DNA from: Candidatus Chloroploca sp. Khr17
Lineage (GTDB): Bacteria; Chloroflexota; Chloroflexia; Chloroflexales; Chloroflexaceae
Direction of reading: 5' to 3'
NCBI RefSeq assembly: GCF_004138165.1
Contig: NZ_RYFF01000007.1
Location: 1-64,000, forward strand
Length of the DNA stretch: 64,000 nucleotides
Shown here in pieces: positions 16,601 through 24,419 of the stretch. Both the position numbers and the translations under genes were made by a program. Position 1 is the first letter of the stretch, and each line of letters begins with the position of its first letter. The notes under the pieces were generated by a model. That model had not been told where the DNA came from. It was given only the letters and a program-made list of their open reading frames with translations, and did no database searches.

Positions 16601-16777
16601 GACGAACATCCCAGGCTGGCCCGATCCATCCTCGCCAGTATTCTGCGCACATCAGCCTATGGGCGCGAGGCCATCCTGCGCACCCTCGAAGTAACGGCCC
16701 CCGCCCTGGCGCGCCTGGGGGGGGCCGAATTACTCATCGCAACTGCCGCTGCCGCCGATGCATGTGATCAATGGTGA
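13649..16777 (+). CDS. STAND-like NTPase with degenerate P-loop and helical-repeat C-terminus
   Basis: 1042 residues. The N-terminal part (~45-330) reads as a STAND/AAA-type NTPase: P-loop region LVEGPPGSGVSTLL (65-73), Walker B VVLALDEL (~142-149) and a winged-helix-like region with LAPAERQLALVLAAADAP. The P-loop Lys is replaced by Val71, so nucleotide binding or hydrolysis may be lost. Residues ~480-1040 are Ala/Leu/Arg-rich helical repeats of TPR type (for example RAMAKVAVAMVQTGAYEAAYRLMEKVED), a likely protein-binding solenoid. The GTG start follows GTGAGG; the ATG at 13694 is an alternative. Such proteins often act as signal-dependent scaffolds or in defence; the role here is not known. 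Confidence 0.8.
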   Translation: MAPVAPALVAIEGLPMLAAPLQHELARHKEALKTALAHTHERARLCTRLEQYLDGSPGGLILVEGPPGSGVSTLLAQLAVRRPLPLWQSAVAGAQSLHLLYAQLVACYRPTLPLVDPSVTTDPAAFERLVADIVRRNPHHPVVLALDELTPPGQPRYPGPLPLLVDLPPGVTILLGCSPGAAPPWRPIARLCLPGDDPDSTLVQAQILRAIGCPSSWIGPLLLAAQGNFLYLRLAVAMLHTKQLALQALPQGLEALLLHWWAMLAPAERQLALVLAAADAPIPPSLAALVLKYNPILLLARWQQGKLLTLSCEARAGLDGDGSPLPPVRSVRFAHRAIPTLVAQIAPTEVARMHQSLAELAVQRNVTVPRHDQPGQQPVRHDEPTGPYLRQAYARHAALASSTIPSGQRPVSTVRPRPANATPHEFMLEPDHAWVRTHERNGTLWYAYDELRWRLRMLVETSIYQTNELGSLSDLISTALRTGTLASRVRTLDPAMAAEAFVQAIEHSGREVALKQVMDQVERLPDGLQKAVILRRLGEICYANRMRPTAMRLLSRALDLEANPLSRAWHESRETLHMALARAALRLGEVAATLAITERIEHLERRAMVETEVVRHLVTLGAWEEACHLACGMMHETMGAWARAEVGVALVRAGHPDGQRLIDSSSLATVVAWAEIELACSEVQHDEAAARQRIARLATQSQRDRGLAALTRTLAALGNDGAALSAAESIVGVETRIAALIELRLTLNGLVAMLALEQATRAIGAVNEAERAPLLVALAAALAILGRIERAITLANTLPPGEERHRAMAKVAVAMVQTGAYEAAYRLMEKVEDTDEQAWVYTEWARHLGLTGHWDEAMALCQRIPDPTQQAHAIANLSIEQARNDDPRLAVQKALTITWAAERTRALILMAPHMIAAGADHEALALANDPSVLAPGEDRARYLAAIGTAQAEQGHTIAAATVIASIRRPAERARAAAALIYALADEHPRLARSILASILRTSAYGREAILRTLEVTAPALARLGGAELLIATAAAADACDQW

Positions 16778-16813
16778 AAAGCTCGCTCACGGCGAGACAA
16801 CCGCACCACTTCA
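16770..16813 (-). promoter_or_regulatory. Putative UGA selenocysteine codon with bacterial SECIS-like hairpin
   Basis: On the reverse strand TGA (16813-16811) is followed at once by AGUGGUG (16810-16804), which pairs with CACCAUU (16776-16770). Inside, CUCGC (16796-16792) pairs with GCGAG (16786-16782) around the loop CGUGA, 20 bases after the UGA. The spacing and the G early in the loop fit known bacterial SECIS elements. The 3' arm runs past the next stop (16787). Confidence 0.65.
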
Positions 16814-17833
16814 GGTAGAGCCCGCTGCGGCGGTACATGCATAGCAGTGTGCCCCGGTACGGATCACCCGTCCGGCCAGATCCGCAGGCGTGAGCGCCAA
16901 AATCGTCTGGGGCAGAGCCATGTCGAGCATCTGGTTGAAGTCACAATCGTAGAGGCGCCCATCCCATCCGACTGACAGGATCGTCTTGCACATCAGCCCT
17001 TCAACTGTGCTCGGATTAAAGTTGTTCACCAACAATTCCATATACGCGTGCAGCTCACCTGTGGTCAGCAGATGCTCAAGATAGCGACTGATGGGCATAT
17101 TGGTGAGGGTATAGAGTCGGGTAAACTGGATGTCATAGCGTTGCAGCAACTCACGTCGCCACGTATCCTCAATCGAGGCCTGGGGAAGCGGCAACTCGGG
17201 GCCAAGCGGGTTGGCAATCAAATTAAGTTGCAAGGCAGGATCACGGCCATAGCCACGCGCATTAAATTCTTGCAAAGCTGCGATTGACTGCGCAAAGACC
17301 CCGTCGCCACGCTGCGCATCGGTGCCCTCGAGCGCATAGTGGGGCAACGACGCGATCACCTCTACCTGGTGTTCGGCAAGAAAGGCCGGCAAATAGGCAT
17401 AGTTTGGCAAGCGTGTGATCGTTAAATTGCAACGATCAATCACATGCCGCCCCATCGCCCGCGCCCGCCGCACCATCTCATCAAAAGCCGGATGCAATTC
17501 AGGGGCACCACCGGTAATATCAAGCGTCGGGATCGCGGCGCGCTCCAAAAACGCAAGACATGCTTCAACAACTTCAGGAGGCATCACCTCGGTGCGATCC
17601 GGACCGGCATCAACGTGGCAATGGTGGCAGGTCTGGTTACAGCGACGTCCAACATTGATCTGTAGAACTTCGACCTGCGGTGTTGCACGTAAGGTTGGCA
17701 GACCCGCCTCGGCTAGTTTCGTGCTAAAGCGCGGGACGGGGATTTCGGCCAGGATCCGGCGCTGGGCCTCAGGTGATGCGAGCATATGCTTGCGTCGCTG
17801 CAAGGTTGGGATCAGGCTGATTTTCTCAAGCAT
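16787..17833 (-). CDS. arsS: ArsS-like radical SAM protein, probable selenoprotein (Sec at 16811-16813)
   Basis: 348 residues if the TGA at 16813-16811 is read as selenocysteine, 340 if it stops there. The radical SAM motif is C65-NQT-C69-HH-C72, followed by LDITGGAPELHP and a C-terminal Cys-rich domain (VEGLMCKTILSVGWDGRLYDCDFNQ, HCYACTAAAGST). Relatives from arsenosugar synthesis and the TIGR04167-type family end in GSSCGG. Here GST is followed by TGA and then SGAVVSP before a second TGA at 16789-16787, so the TGA occupies the conserved Cys position. A SECIS-like hairpin follows directly. The start has GGAGG 8 bases upstream. No arsM or sel genes lie in the window. The substrate is inferred from the family. 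Confidence 0.85.
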
Positions 17834-18000
17834 AGGCTATGCCTCCTTCATCGTCTGTAGAATACATCGGCGAGTCTTCCTGGGAGCGTAGGCGGCCCGC
17901 CGGACACCGGGAACTGTGGTTGACCCACGACTTAATTTCTCGTTACTGGTATCTATTGTACTACCTTTAGGCAAATCCACCCGTTTGAGCCCCGTAGTAG

Positions 18001-18060
18001 GGGCGCAGCAGCGCCTGGCCCACCCCTTGCGCAAAGGCATGCCTGATGGCTGCTGCGCCC
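18001..18060. repeat. Inverted repeat with GGGCGCAGCAGC arms
   Basis: Perfect 12-base arms, GGGCGCAGCAGC (18001-18012) and GCTGCTGCGCCC (18049-18060), enclose 36 bases. It lies just past the brnA stop and may end the brnT-brnA transcript. A nearby tract (17876-17910) resembles the GGCGGCCCGCC palindrome at 54.2 kb. Confidence 0.5.
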
Positions 18061-18066
18061 ACAGTG

Positions 18067-18363
18067 CTATGATCCCGTTCCACTACGAATCTCGCGAAGA
18101 ATAGCCTCAACCTGGTCTGGTGATTGACCATGACGAGCTAGCACGTTCGCGGTTAGTTCCAGCACCTGATCGGCAAAGCGCTGGGCAAGCTCCTGGCGGA
18201 GACCCTGCCCAAGATAGAGTTTGATCAGCGCGTCTACCGACATATCGCGTGCTCCTGCGATGCGCGCCAGGTGTTCGTAGGTCTCGGTTGGCACCTTCAG
18301 TTCAACCCTGGTAACAGGCCTTGGGCGAAGCTTCAACTCAGTGGGAAACTCAGGCTGACTCAT
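18067..18363 (-). CDS. brnA: BrnA-type ribbon-helix-helix antitoxin
   Basis: 98 residues. RVELKVPTETYEHLARIAGARDMSVDALIKLYLGQGL reads as a ribbon-helix-helix DNA-binding domain, and the C-terminal helix (AQRFADQVLELTANVLARHG) is a likely toxin-binding tail. It follows a BrnT-family toxin gene and overlaps it by 14 bases, the usual order for BrnT/BrnA. BrnA-type antitoxins neutralise BrnT and repress the operon. I chose the ATG at 18363; the frame is open further upstream into brnT. The name rests mainly on the partner. Confidence 0.75.
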   Translation of the reverse strand: MSQPEFPTELKLRPRPVTRVELKVPTETYEHLARIAGARDMSVDALIKLYLGQGLRQELAQRFADQVLELTANVLARHGQSPDQVEAILREIRSGTGS

Positions 18364-18649
18364 ACTGCTTCCTTTCGGCCCGTGTTGCCGTGCGTGCAGA
18401 AATAATCTTTGTACGCTCGCCCCGTTCCGTAAAAACAACCAGCAATAACCGCTGGGAGATCGAATAGCCGAGGATGAAGTCGCGTTGCTCGCTTACTCCA
18501 TCTGGGGTTGCATCACCGGATTGATAGAAGGGATCGAAGAAGACTTCGGCTGCTTCGGGAAATGCAATCCCATGCCGAACCAGATTCTGCTTTGCCTTCT
18601 CGTCATTCCACTCGAACGTCATCCCTTGAAGCCAGAAGACAACATCCAT
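18350..18649 (-). CDS. brnT: BrnT-family ribonuclease toxin
   Basis: About 99 residues of the BrnT (DUF497) family, RelE-like ribonucleases. Diagnostic parts: TFEWNDEKAKQNLVRHGIAFPEAAEVFFDP near the N-terminus, then RDFILGYSISQRLLLVVFTERGERTKIISARTATRAERKQYE with the basic and Arg residues used in catalysis. Starts at 18661 (GTG), 18649 (ATG) and 18622 (ATG) are all in frame; 18649 gives the usual 8-10 residues before FEW. It is first in a two-gene operon with brnA, probably autorepressed. Confidence 0.85.
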   Translation of the reverse strand: MDVVFWLQGMTFEWNDEKAKQNLVRHGIAFPEAAEVFFDPFYQSGDATPDGVSEQRDFILGYSISQRLLLVVFTERGERTKIISARTATRAERKQYESA

Positions 18650-18732
18650 ACCGCTGCTCACAGAAAGATCAATCTTTACAGCTCATGATACCATACCATC
18701 ACTTCCCATCCACTTCCCATCCACCAAGGTTG

Positions 18733-18960
18733 TTACCGCCTGACCAGAGGCAGGAAGAGCCCTTCCGAGCCAGCCGCGATGTTGGCCGGAACCGCAACCG
18801 CAGCAGCCGCAACCCCTGCTGGCGATTCGCGCATCGGCGCATCGGTGTCAAGGCGATAGTTCGTCGTGGCCTCGCTGACGCTGTTCGCCGGGTGCAGCGC
18901 GGTTGGCCCAGCGATGACCTGCAGCACCACAGCGGACTGCGCCGACTCGCTCAGGCCACG
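18733..18960 (-). pseudogene. Relic of a secreted-protein C-terminus ending FLPLVRR
   Basis: The reverse frame ends VPANIAAGSEGLFLPLVRR then TAA. Short tails such as xLPLVxR are common at the ends of Chloroflexi secreted proteins. Upstream in the same frame SAQSAVVLQVIAGPTALHPANSVSEATTNYRLDTDAP looks like an extracellular domain edge, but no plausible start or signal sequence precedes it. The rest of the 18.66-19.20 kb gap shows no gene. Confidence 0.35.
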
Positions 18961-19172
18961 CAGAAGACCTTTGCAAGCCAAAAGCCGAGCCATTGACGGC
19001 CACGGCAAGCAGATGCCATCACCCTGCCTACCCTGCGACAATACTAGCAAAATCAACGAAAAAAGGGTATACTCGTACCCATATGCAACGTAAGCCTTCA
19101 GTTGGGGTTGGGGGCCTGCAGCTGCCAAGAATTTTGCGCGTGCTGACGGAAATGGCCAGCACATGCATAGAT

Positions 19173-19194
19173 TATTAGGGCGGATGCCCTAATA
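19173..19194. promoter_or_regulatory. Palindrome just before the sugar acetyltransferase gene
   Basis: TATTAGGGC (19173-19181) and GCCCTAATA (19186-19194) form a 9-bp perfect stem with a GGAT loop, ending 9 bases before the start codon. It could be an operator or a structure covering the ribosome site. TAATAT within it resembles a -10 box. Confidence 0.4.
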
Positions 19195-19203
19195 TAGAGC
19201 ATT

Positions 19204-19761
19204 ATGACAACTATTCATCCGACTGCTGATGTTTCGTCAGCAGCGATCATTGGTGACAGAACGCGGATCTGGGCTCATGTGCAGATCCGTGAAGGCGCAC
19301 AGATTGGCGCGAACTGTATCATCGGTCGCAACAGTTATGTCGACTCTCATGTTCATATCGGCGATAACGTCAAGATCCAGAATAATGCATCGCTCTATCA
19401 TGGGCTGACGGTCGAAGATGGCGTCTTCATCGGGCCGCATGTCGTCTTTACCAATGATAAATTGCCGCGCGCGATCAATGCTGATGGCAGCCTCAAGAGT
19501 GCCGCCGACTGGCAGGTAGGGCAGACGCGCCTCTGTTATGGGGCCGCGATTGGGGCGCATAGCGTGGTCGTCACCGGCGTCACCATTGGGCGTTGGGCCA
19601 TGATTGGCTCGGGCACCACCGTCACGAAAGATGTGCCTGATCACGCCCTGGTCGTCGGCAACCCTGGCCGCATCATTGGCTGGGTGAGTGCCAATGGCGT
19701 ACGCTGCGCAACCCAGGCCGAGGCCCAGGCTCTGACTGAGCAAGAGATGACTGCGGGCTAG
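19204..19761 (+). CDS. wbpD: UDP-amino-sugar N-acetyltransferase, WbpD/WlbB-like
   Basis: 185 residues with left-handed beta-helix hexapeptide repeats (IGDRTRIWAHVQIREGAQIGANCIIGRNSYVDSH and onward). The WbpD/WlbB type adds the 3-N-acetyl group to UDP-2-acetamido-3-amino-uronic acid, giving the diacetamido sugar. The NDKLPRAINADGSLKSAADW loop and the TKDVPDHALVVGNPGRIIGW end are typical of that group. Two following genes encode the matching dehydrogenase and aminotransferase, which supports the assignment. It is separated from them by 334 bp and may have its own promoter. Cytosolic enzyme. Confidence 0.85.
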   Translation: MTTIHPTADVSSAAIIGDRTRIWAHVQIREGAQIGANCIIGRNSYVDSHVHIGDNVKIQNNASLYHGLTVEDGVFIGPHVVFTNDKLPRAINADGSLKSAADWQVGQTRLCYGAAIGAHSVVVTGVTIGRWAMIGSGTTVTKDVPDHALVVGNPGRIIGWVSANGVRCATQAEAQALTEQEMTAG

Positions 19762-19950
19762 CCCAAAAACCGCCGCTTGATAACAAGGCACGGCCCTGCT
19801 TCAAACAATGTGGCAAGGCGCCTGCCCTATTGGGGTAACAGGCAAACCTGGGAGTGAGGACGTCCCACCCTTGCGCCCAGGGGAAGGATGAACACATACC
19901 AAGTAGTTGACAATTGACAGATCAGAATGTCACCGGTTTGTCATATTGAT

Positions 19951-19982
19951 CTTTGTATACACCTGATAGGATAGGTACAAAG
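19951..19982. promoter_or_regulatory. Inverted repeat in the gap before the sugar dehydrogenase gene
   Basis: CTTTGTA (19951-19957) and TACAAAG (19976-19982) are perfect 7-base arms. The 334-bp gap (19762-20095) also holds TTGACA boxes near 19908 and a short palindrome with GGACGTCC, but I cannot define one promoter with confidence. Confidence 0.25.
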
Positions 19983-20095
19983 ACTTAGCAGGACACGCTC
20001 ATGCCCGCATCAGATTCCACTGGTCACAATCCTCGAAACAAGCTTATGCTCAATCCACTACGCTCACTCGCTACACACAGCCAAGGAGGTATGTT

Positions 20096-21103
20096 GTGCT
20101 AGGTATCGGTGTCATCGGCTATGGTTACTGGGGGCCAAATCTCGTACGGAATTTTTCACAAGCCCAAGGGGCCCGGGTTGTCGCTGTGTGCGATCAACGG
20201 GCCGAACAACGCGCCAAAGTTGAACGCCTCTATCCAGCGATCAAGACCTATGCCGACGTGGACGAGATGTTGCGTGACGCTGCGGTTGATGCCGTCGCCG
20301 TCGCCACCCCCGTACATACCCATTTCCCGCTCACCCTCAAGATTCTTCAAGCTGGCAAGCATGCGTTTGTCGAGAAGCCACTCACGTCAACCGTGGCCGA
20401 GGCCGAGCAATTATTGGAAGAGGCCGAGCGACGTGGGTTGACGATCATGGTCGACCATACGTTCATTTACACGAGCGCTGTGCGCAAGATCAAGGAGTTG
20501 CTTGACAACGGCTCGCTGGGCACGCTCTATTATTACGATTCGGTGCGCGTGAATCTGGGGCTGTTTCAGAGCGATGTCAATGTGCTGTGGGATCTCGCCG
20601 TACACGATCTTTCGATTATGGATTATCTCGTTGAACGATCGCCTGTTATGGTCGCCGCAACAGGCATGGCACATGTGCCAGGTCGCCCCGAGAATATGGC
20701 GTACCTGACCTGCTTCTTTGAAGATAACTTGATTGCACACTTCCATGTCAACTGGATGGCCCCCGTTAAGGTTCGTCAGACCTTGCTCGGAGGCTCGGAA
20801 AAAATGATCGTTTATAATGATATGGAATTAAGTGAGAAGATCAAGGTTTATGATAAAGGCATTATTGTCAGCGAAGATGAGGCTGAGATCTATCAGCGCC
20901 ATGTCGGCTATCGCACCGGTGATATGTGGGCGCCGCGCATTGACAATGTTGAGGCCCTACAAATCGAGGCCAGTCATTTTATTGATTGCATAACAACCGG
21001 GCAACGCCCATTCTCAAGTGGCGAGTCTGGGCTGCGTGTGGTGCGTATTCTTGAGGCCGCTTCACGTTCGATGGCCCAGCACGGTCAGCCGATCAAGTTA
21101 TAG
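20096..21103 (+). CDS. wbpB: Gfo/Idh/MocA oxidoreductase, WbpB/WlbA-like sugar dehydrogenase
   Basis: 335 residues. The N-terminal Rossmann motif is IGVIGYGYWGPNLVRNF; EKPLTSTVAEAEQLL carries the catalytic-site Lys, and DHTFIYTSAVRKIKELL and WDLAVHDLSIMDYL are the usual conserved blocks. The WbpB/WlbA group oxidises C3 of UDP-N-acetylglucosaminuronic acid before transamination. The GTG start has a full AAGGAGGT site a few bases upstream. It is followed 44 bp later by the aminotransferase. A general inositol- or glucose-type dehydrogenase is the alternative; the neighbours favour the sugar nucleotide role. Confidence 0.87.
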   Translation: MLGIGVIGYGYWGPNLVRNFSQAQGARVVAVCDQRAEQRAKVERLYPAIKTYADVDEMLRDAAVDAVAVATPVHTHFPLTLKILQAGKHAFVEKPLTSTVAEAEQLLEEAERRGLTIMVDHTFIYTSAVRKIKELLDNGSLGTLYYYDSVRVNLGLFQSDVNVLWDLAVHDLSIMDYLVERSPVMVAATGMAHVPGRPENMAYLTCFFEDNLIAHFHVNWMAPVKVRQTLLGGSEKMIVYNDMELSEKIKVYDKGIIVSEDEAEIYQRHVGYRTGDMWAPRIDNVEALQIEASHFIDCITTGQRPFSSGESGLRVVRILEAASRSMAQHGQPIKL

Positions 21104-21147
21104 CAATGACGATGCGTTGTCCCTGAGGGTCAAAAGGAGTTCGTTTC

Positions 21148-22251
21148 ATGATACCGTTTGTTGATCTGAAGGCTCAATATCTTTCGATCAAAGAAGAGGT
21201 TGATCAGGCTGTGCTGGGGGTGCTGGCAAGCACCCAATTTGTGCTGGGCAAAGAGGTCGCCGCCTTCGAGGAGCTCTTCAGTGCCTATACGCAGACGAGC
21301 CATACGATTGGTGTGAATAGCGGCACCAGTGCGCTGCACCTCGCCCTGCTCGCCGGTGGCATTGGCCCTGGCGATGAGGTCATTACGACGCCGCATACGT
21401 TCATTGCGACTGTGTCGGCGATTGACTATGCGCGTGCGACGCCGGTCTTTGTTGATATTGATCCGGTCAGTTTTACGCTTGATCCTGCGTTGCTCGAGGC
21501 TGCCATTACGCCACGTACCAAAGCCTTGCTGCCCGTCCACCTCTATGGGCAACCCGCCGATATGGATCCGATCATGGCAATCGCCCGTAAACACGGCTTG
21601 CTCGTGATCGAGGATGCCGCCCAGGCGCACGGGGCCGAATATAAGGGTCGTCGCGTCGGTTCCATTGGCGATATGGGTTGCTTTAGCTTCTATCCGGGCA
21701 AAAACCTCGGGGCCTATGGCGAAGGTGGCGCAGTTACCACGAATAATGCTGAGTTTGCCCGTACCCTACGCATGCTCCGGGATTGGGGGGCCGAACGCAA
21801 GTATTACCACGATCTCAAGGGCTTTAACTATCGCCTCGAAGGCGTGCAAGGGGCTGTGCTCAAGGTCAAGATGAAGTATATCGAGGCCTGGACGGAAGCG
21901 CGCCGGGCGGTGGCCGCACGCTATGATGCGCAGTTAACCCCACGTGGGATCGCTACCCCCGCCGTGCTGCCGGATCGTCGCCATGTCTTCCATGTCTATG
22001 CGATCCGTGAACCGAAGCGCGATCAACTTCAGACGTTTTTGCATGACCACGGCGTGAGCACCGGCATCCATTACCCCATTCCCGTCCATCGCCAGCGCGC
22101 CTTCGCTGAGCTAGGCTACCCCGAGGGGGCCTTCCCGCACGCCGAAGCCGCCGCCCGCGAGGTGCTCTCGCTGCCAATGTATCCCGAATTGACCCACGCC
22201 CAGCAGGATGTCGTGGTGGCAGGCTTGAAGCTATGGGCCGAGCAGGTATAG
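21148..22251 (+). CDS. wbpE: DegT/DnrJ/EryC1 sugar aminotransferase, WbpE/WlbC-like
   Basis: 367 residues, PLP-dependent fold-type I. Motifs: [10 protein letters not shown] start, [54 protein letters not shown] with the PLP lysine in PGKNLG, and [13 protein letters not shown]. WbpE/WlbC converts the 3-keto sugar made by the previous enzyme to the 3-amino sugar. AAAAGGAG precedes the ATG. With the preceding dehydrogenase and the acetyltransferase at 19.2 kb it makes a nearly complete route to UDP-2,3-diacetamido-glucuronic acid; the first enzyme, a UDP-GlcNAc 6-dehydrogenase, is not in the window. Confidence 0.9.
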   Translation: MIPFVDLKAQYLSIKEEVDQAVLGVLASTQFVLGKEVAAFEELFSAYTQTSHTIGVNSGTSALHLALLAGGIGPGDEVITTPHTFIATVSAIDYARATPVFVDIDPVSFTLDPALLEAAITPRTKALLPVHLYGQPADMDPIMAIARKHGLLVIEDAAQAHGAEYKGRRVGSIGDMGCFSFYPGKNLGAYGEGGAVTTNNAEFARTLRMLRDWGAERKYYHDLKGFNYRLEGVQGAVLKVKMKYIEAWTEARRAVAARYDAQLTPRGIATPAVLPDRRHVFHVYAIREPKRDQLQTFLHDHGVSTGIHYPIPVHRQRAFAELGYPEGAFPHAEAAAREVLSLPMYPELTHAQQDVVVAGLKLWAEQV

Positions 22252-22278
22252 TTAGCGTGTAAGGAGACAAGATCACGT

Positions 22279-23265
22279 ATGAGCAACCCACAACCACAGC
22301 GCGTACTTGTGACCGGCGGCGCCGGTTTGATTGGTTCGCATATTGTTGACCAGTTGATGGATGGCCGCGAGCAGGGCAAGTACGGCGAGATCATTGTCGT
22401 TGACAACTTTGTCCGTGGTCGCCTCGAGAATCTGGCCGAGGCCCGCGCCCGCGGCGAGGTGACGCTCGTTGAAGGCGATATTTGTGATCGTGATTTGATG
22501 CACCAGGTGATGCAAGGCGTTGATCTCGTCTTTCACCTCGCCGCGATTCGTATTACGCAGTGTGCCGAAGATCCGCGCCTGGCCCACGATGTGCTGGCGA
22601 CCGGGACGTTCAATGTGCTTGAGGCTGCGGTGCAAGCCGGGGTGCAAAAGGTCGTCGCTTCCTCGTCAGCCTCGGTCTATGGCCTCGCCGAGGTCTTTCC
22701 GACGACCGAACGCCACCATCCCTACAATAATCGTACCATCTATGGGGCCATCAAGGTTTATAATGAGGCGCTGCTGCGCAGCTTCAACGAGATGTATGGC
22801 TTGAAGTATGTCGCCCTGCGCTACTTCAATGTCTATGGACCGCGGATGGACATCTATGGGGCCTACACCGAAGTGCTGATCCGCTGGATGGATCGCCTGA
22901 TCGACGGCAAGCCGCCGGTGATTTTTGGTGATGGTACCCAGACCATGGATTTTGTCTATGCGCCTGATATTGCCCGTGCTAATATGCTCGCCGCCGAGGC
23001 CGCTGTCTCTGATGAGGTCTTCAATGTTGCCTCTGGGGTCGAGACGAGTTTGCAGGAACTTGCCGAGACCCTGATGCGTACGATGGGCGTCGATCTGCCG
23101 ATTGAGTATGGCCCCGAGCGCAAGGTCAATCCTGTGCCCCGCCGCCTCGCCGAGATTAGCGCCGCCCGCGATAAACTCGGTTTTGTGGCTCAGGTCGGGC
23201 TTGAAGAAGGGCTGCGTGACCTGGTCGCCTGGTGGAAGACGCAAAAGAGCGGAGTGATTGCATGA
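22279..23265 (+). CDS. NAD-dependent UDP-sugar epimerase/dehydratase
   Basis: 328 residues, extended short-chain dehydrogenase fold. NAD-binding GGAGLIGSH at the N-terminus, the catalytic SSSASVYG and YGAIKVYNE (YxxxK) and the ALRYFNVYGPRMD block are typical of UDP-hexose 4-epimerases and related dehydratases. It lies in the surface-sugar cluster, with 27 bp to the previous gene. Its last codons overlap the next aminotransferase by 4 bases (ATGA), so the pair is translationally coupled and likely acts on the same intermediate. The exact substrate cannot be told from sequence alone. Confidence 0.87.
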   Translation: MSNPQPQRVLVTGGAGLIGSHIVDQLMDGREQGKYGEIIVVDNFVRGRLENLAEARARGEVTLVEGDICDRDLMHQVMQGVDLVFHLAAIRITQCAEDPRLAHDVLATGTFNVLEAAVQAGVQKVVASSSASVYGLAEVFPTTERHHPYNNRTIYGAIKVYNEALLRSFNEMYGLKYVALRYFNVYGPRMDIYGAYTEVLIRWMDRLIDGKPPVIFGDGTQTMDFVYAPDIARANMLAAEAAVSDEVFNVASGVETSLQELAETLMRTMGVDLPIEYGPERKVNPVPRRLAEISAARDKLGFVAQVGLEEGLRDLVAWWKTQKSGVIA

Positions 23266-24419
23266 CGACCGCAGCGAAGCATATGACTATCCCGCTGACC
23301 CGCCCGCTTGTCGGAGAGGCCGAAGCCGAGGCTTCACGTCGTCCGATTATGTCGGGTTGGCTCACCCAGGGTCCCGAGGTGGCGGCATTCGAACAAGAGT
23401 TTGCCGTCTACACCGGGGCTGCCTACGCGACCGCAGTCTCGAATTGTACGACAGCCCTGCATCTGGCGTTGCTGACCCTTGGCGTTGCCCCCGGTGACGA
23501 GGTCATTACGGTGAGCCACTCGTATGTGGCGACCGCCAATGTGGTGCGCTATTGCCACGCAACCCCGGTCTTTGTTGATATCGAGCCAGCCACAAGCAAT
23601 CTTGATCCGACAAAGATCGCCGCCGCGATCACACCACAGACGAGAGCGATCCTCTGCGTTCACCAGATGGGGATGCCGTGCGATCTGGCAACGATCCTCA
23701 CGCTCGCCCAGGAACACGGGTTACCCGTGATTGAAGATGCCGCCTGTGCCAGTGGCAGCGAGATCCTGTGGCAGGATGAATGGCAAAAGATTGGCAAGGC
23801 CCACGCTGACATTGCCTGCTTTTCGTTTCACCCGCGGAAGGTGATCACGACTGGCGATGGTGGCATGATCACAACCAACAACCCTGAGTATAACGCGCAG
23901 TTTCGCTTGCTCCGGCAGCACGGTATGAGCATCAGTGACCGTGTTCGCCATAGTGCCAACCAGGTCATCTTTGAAGAACACGCCGTGATCGGCTACAATT
24001 ACCGCATGACCGATGTTCAGGCCGCCATTGGGCGCGAACAACTCAAGCGCTTGCCCACGATTGTGGCGGCCCGCCGCCGTCTCGGTGAACGCTACCAGCA
24101 GTTGCTCGCGGCGATTCCTGGCCTGACGCTGCCCCATGAGCCATCATGGGCACGCACCAATTGGCAGAGTTTCTGGGTGCGCCTTCCCGATCACCTCGAC
24201 CAGCGCGAGGTGATGCAGGGCATGCTCGACCGGGGGGTGGCGACACGCCGCGGCATTATGTGCGCACACCGCGAAAAACCTTACCAGCGCGAGGGCGGCT
24301 ATGAGCTACCCGAGTCTGAGCGTGCCCAGGATCGCAATGTCATCTTGCCGCTCTATCCGCAGATGACCGATGAGGAGCAGGAGTATGTTGTCGCGATGCT
24401 GAGTGAGGTATTGCTGTAA
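23262..24419 (+). CDS. Second DegT/DnrJ/EryC1 sugar aminotransferase
   Basis: 385 residues from the ATG at 23262, which overlaps the epimerase stop. PLP enzyme with SNCTTALHLALL, EDAACASGSEI and CFSFHPRKVITTGDGGM, where the Lys of HPRK forms the PLP aldimine; NYRMTDVQAAIGREQL follows. The HPRK form is seen in PglE/PerA/PseC-like enzymes that make 4-amino-4,6-dideoxy sugars, so it probably acts on a different sugar from the WbpE-like gene upstream. Coupled to the epimerase. The surface glycan therefore probably contains at least two amino sugars. Confidence 0.88.
   Translation: MTTAAKHMTIPLTRPLVGEAEAEASRRPIMSGWLTQGPEVAAFEQEFAVYTGAAYATAVSNCTTALHLALLTLGVAPGDEVITVSHSYVATANVVRYCHATPVFVDIEPATSNLDPTKIAAAITPQTRAILCVHQMGMPCDLATILTLAQEHGLPVIEDAACASGSEILWQDEWQKIGKAHADIACFSFHPRKVITTGDGGMITTNNPEYNAQFRLLRQHGMSISDRVRHSANQVIFEEHAVIGYNYRMTDVQAAIGREQLKRLPTIVAARRRLGERYQQLLAAIPGLTLPHEPSWARTNWQSFWVRLPDHLDQREVMQGMLDRGVATRRGIMCAHREKPYQREGGYELPESERAQDRNVILPLYPQMTDEEQEYVVAMLSEVLL

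Noticed and set aside
18733-19164. Full 143-codon reverse gene
   Set aside because: Only the C-terminal part looks protein-like; the N-terminal half has no signal, start context or similarity pattern. Listed as a relic instead.
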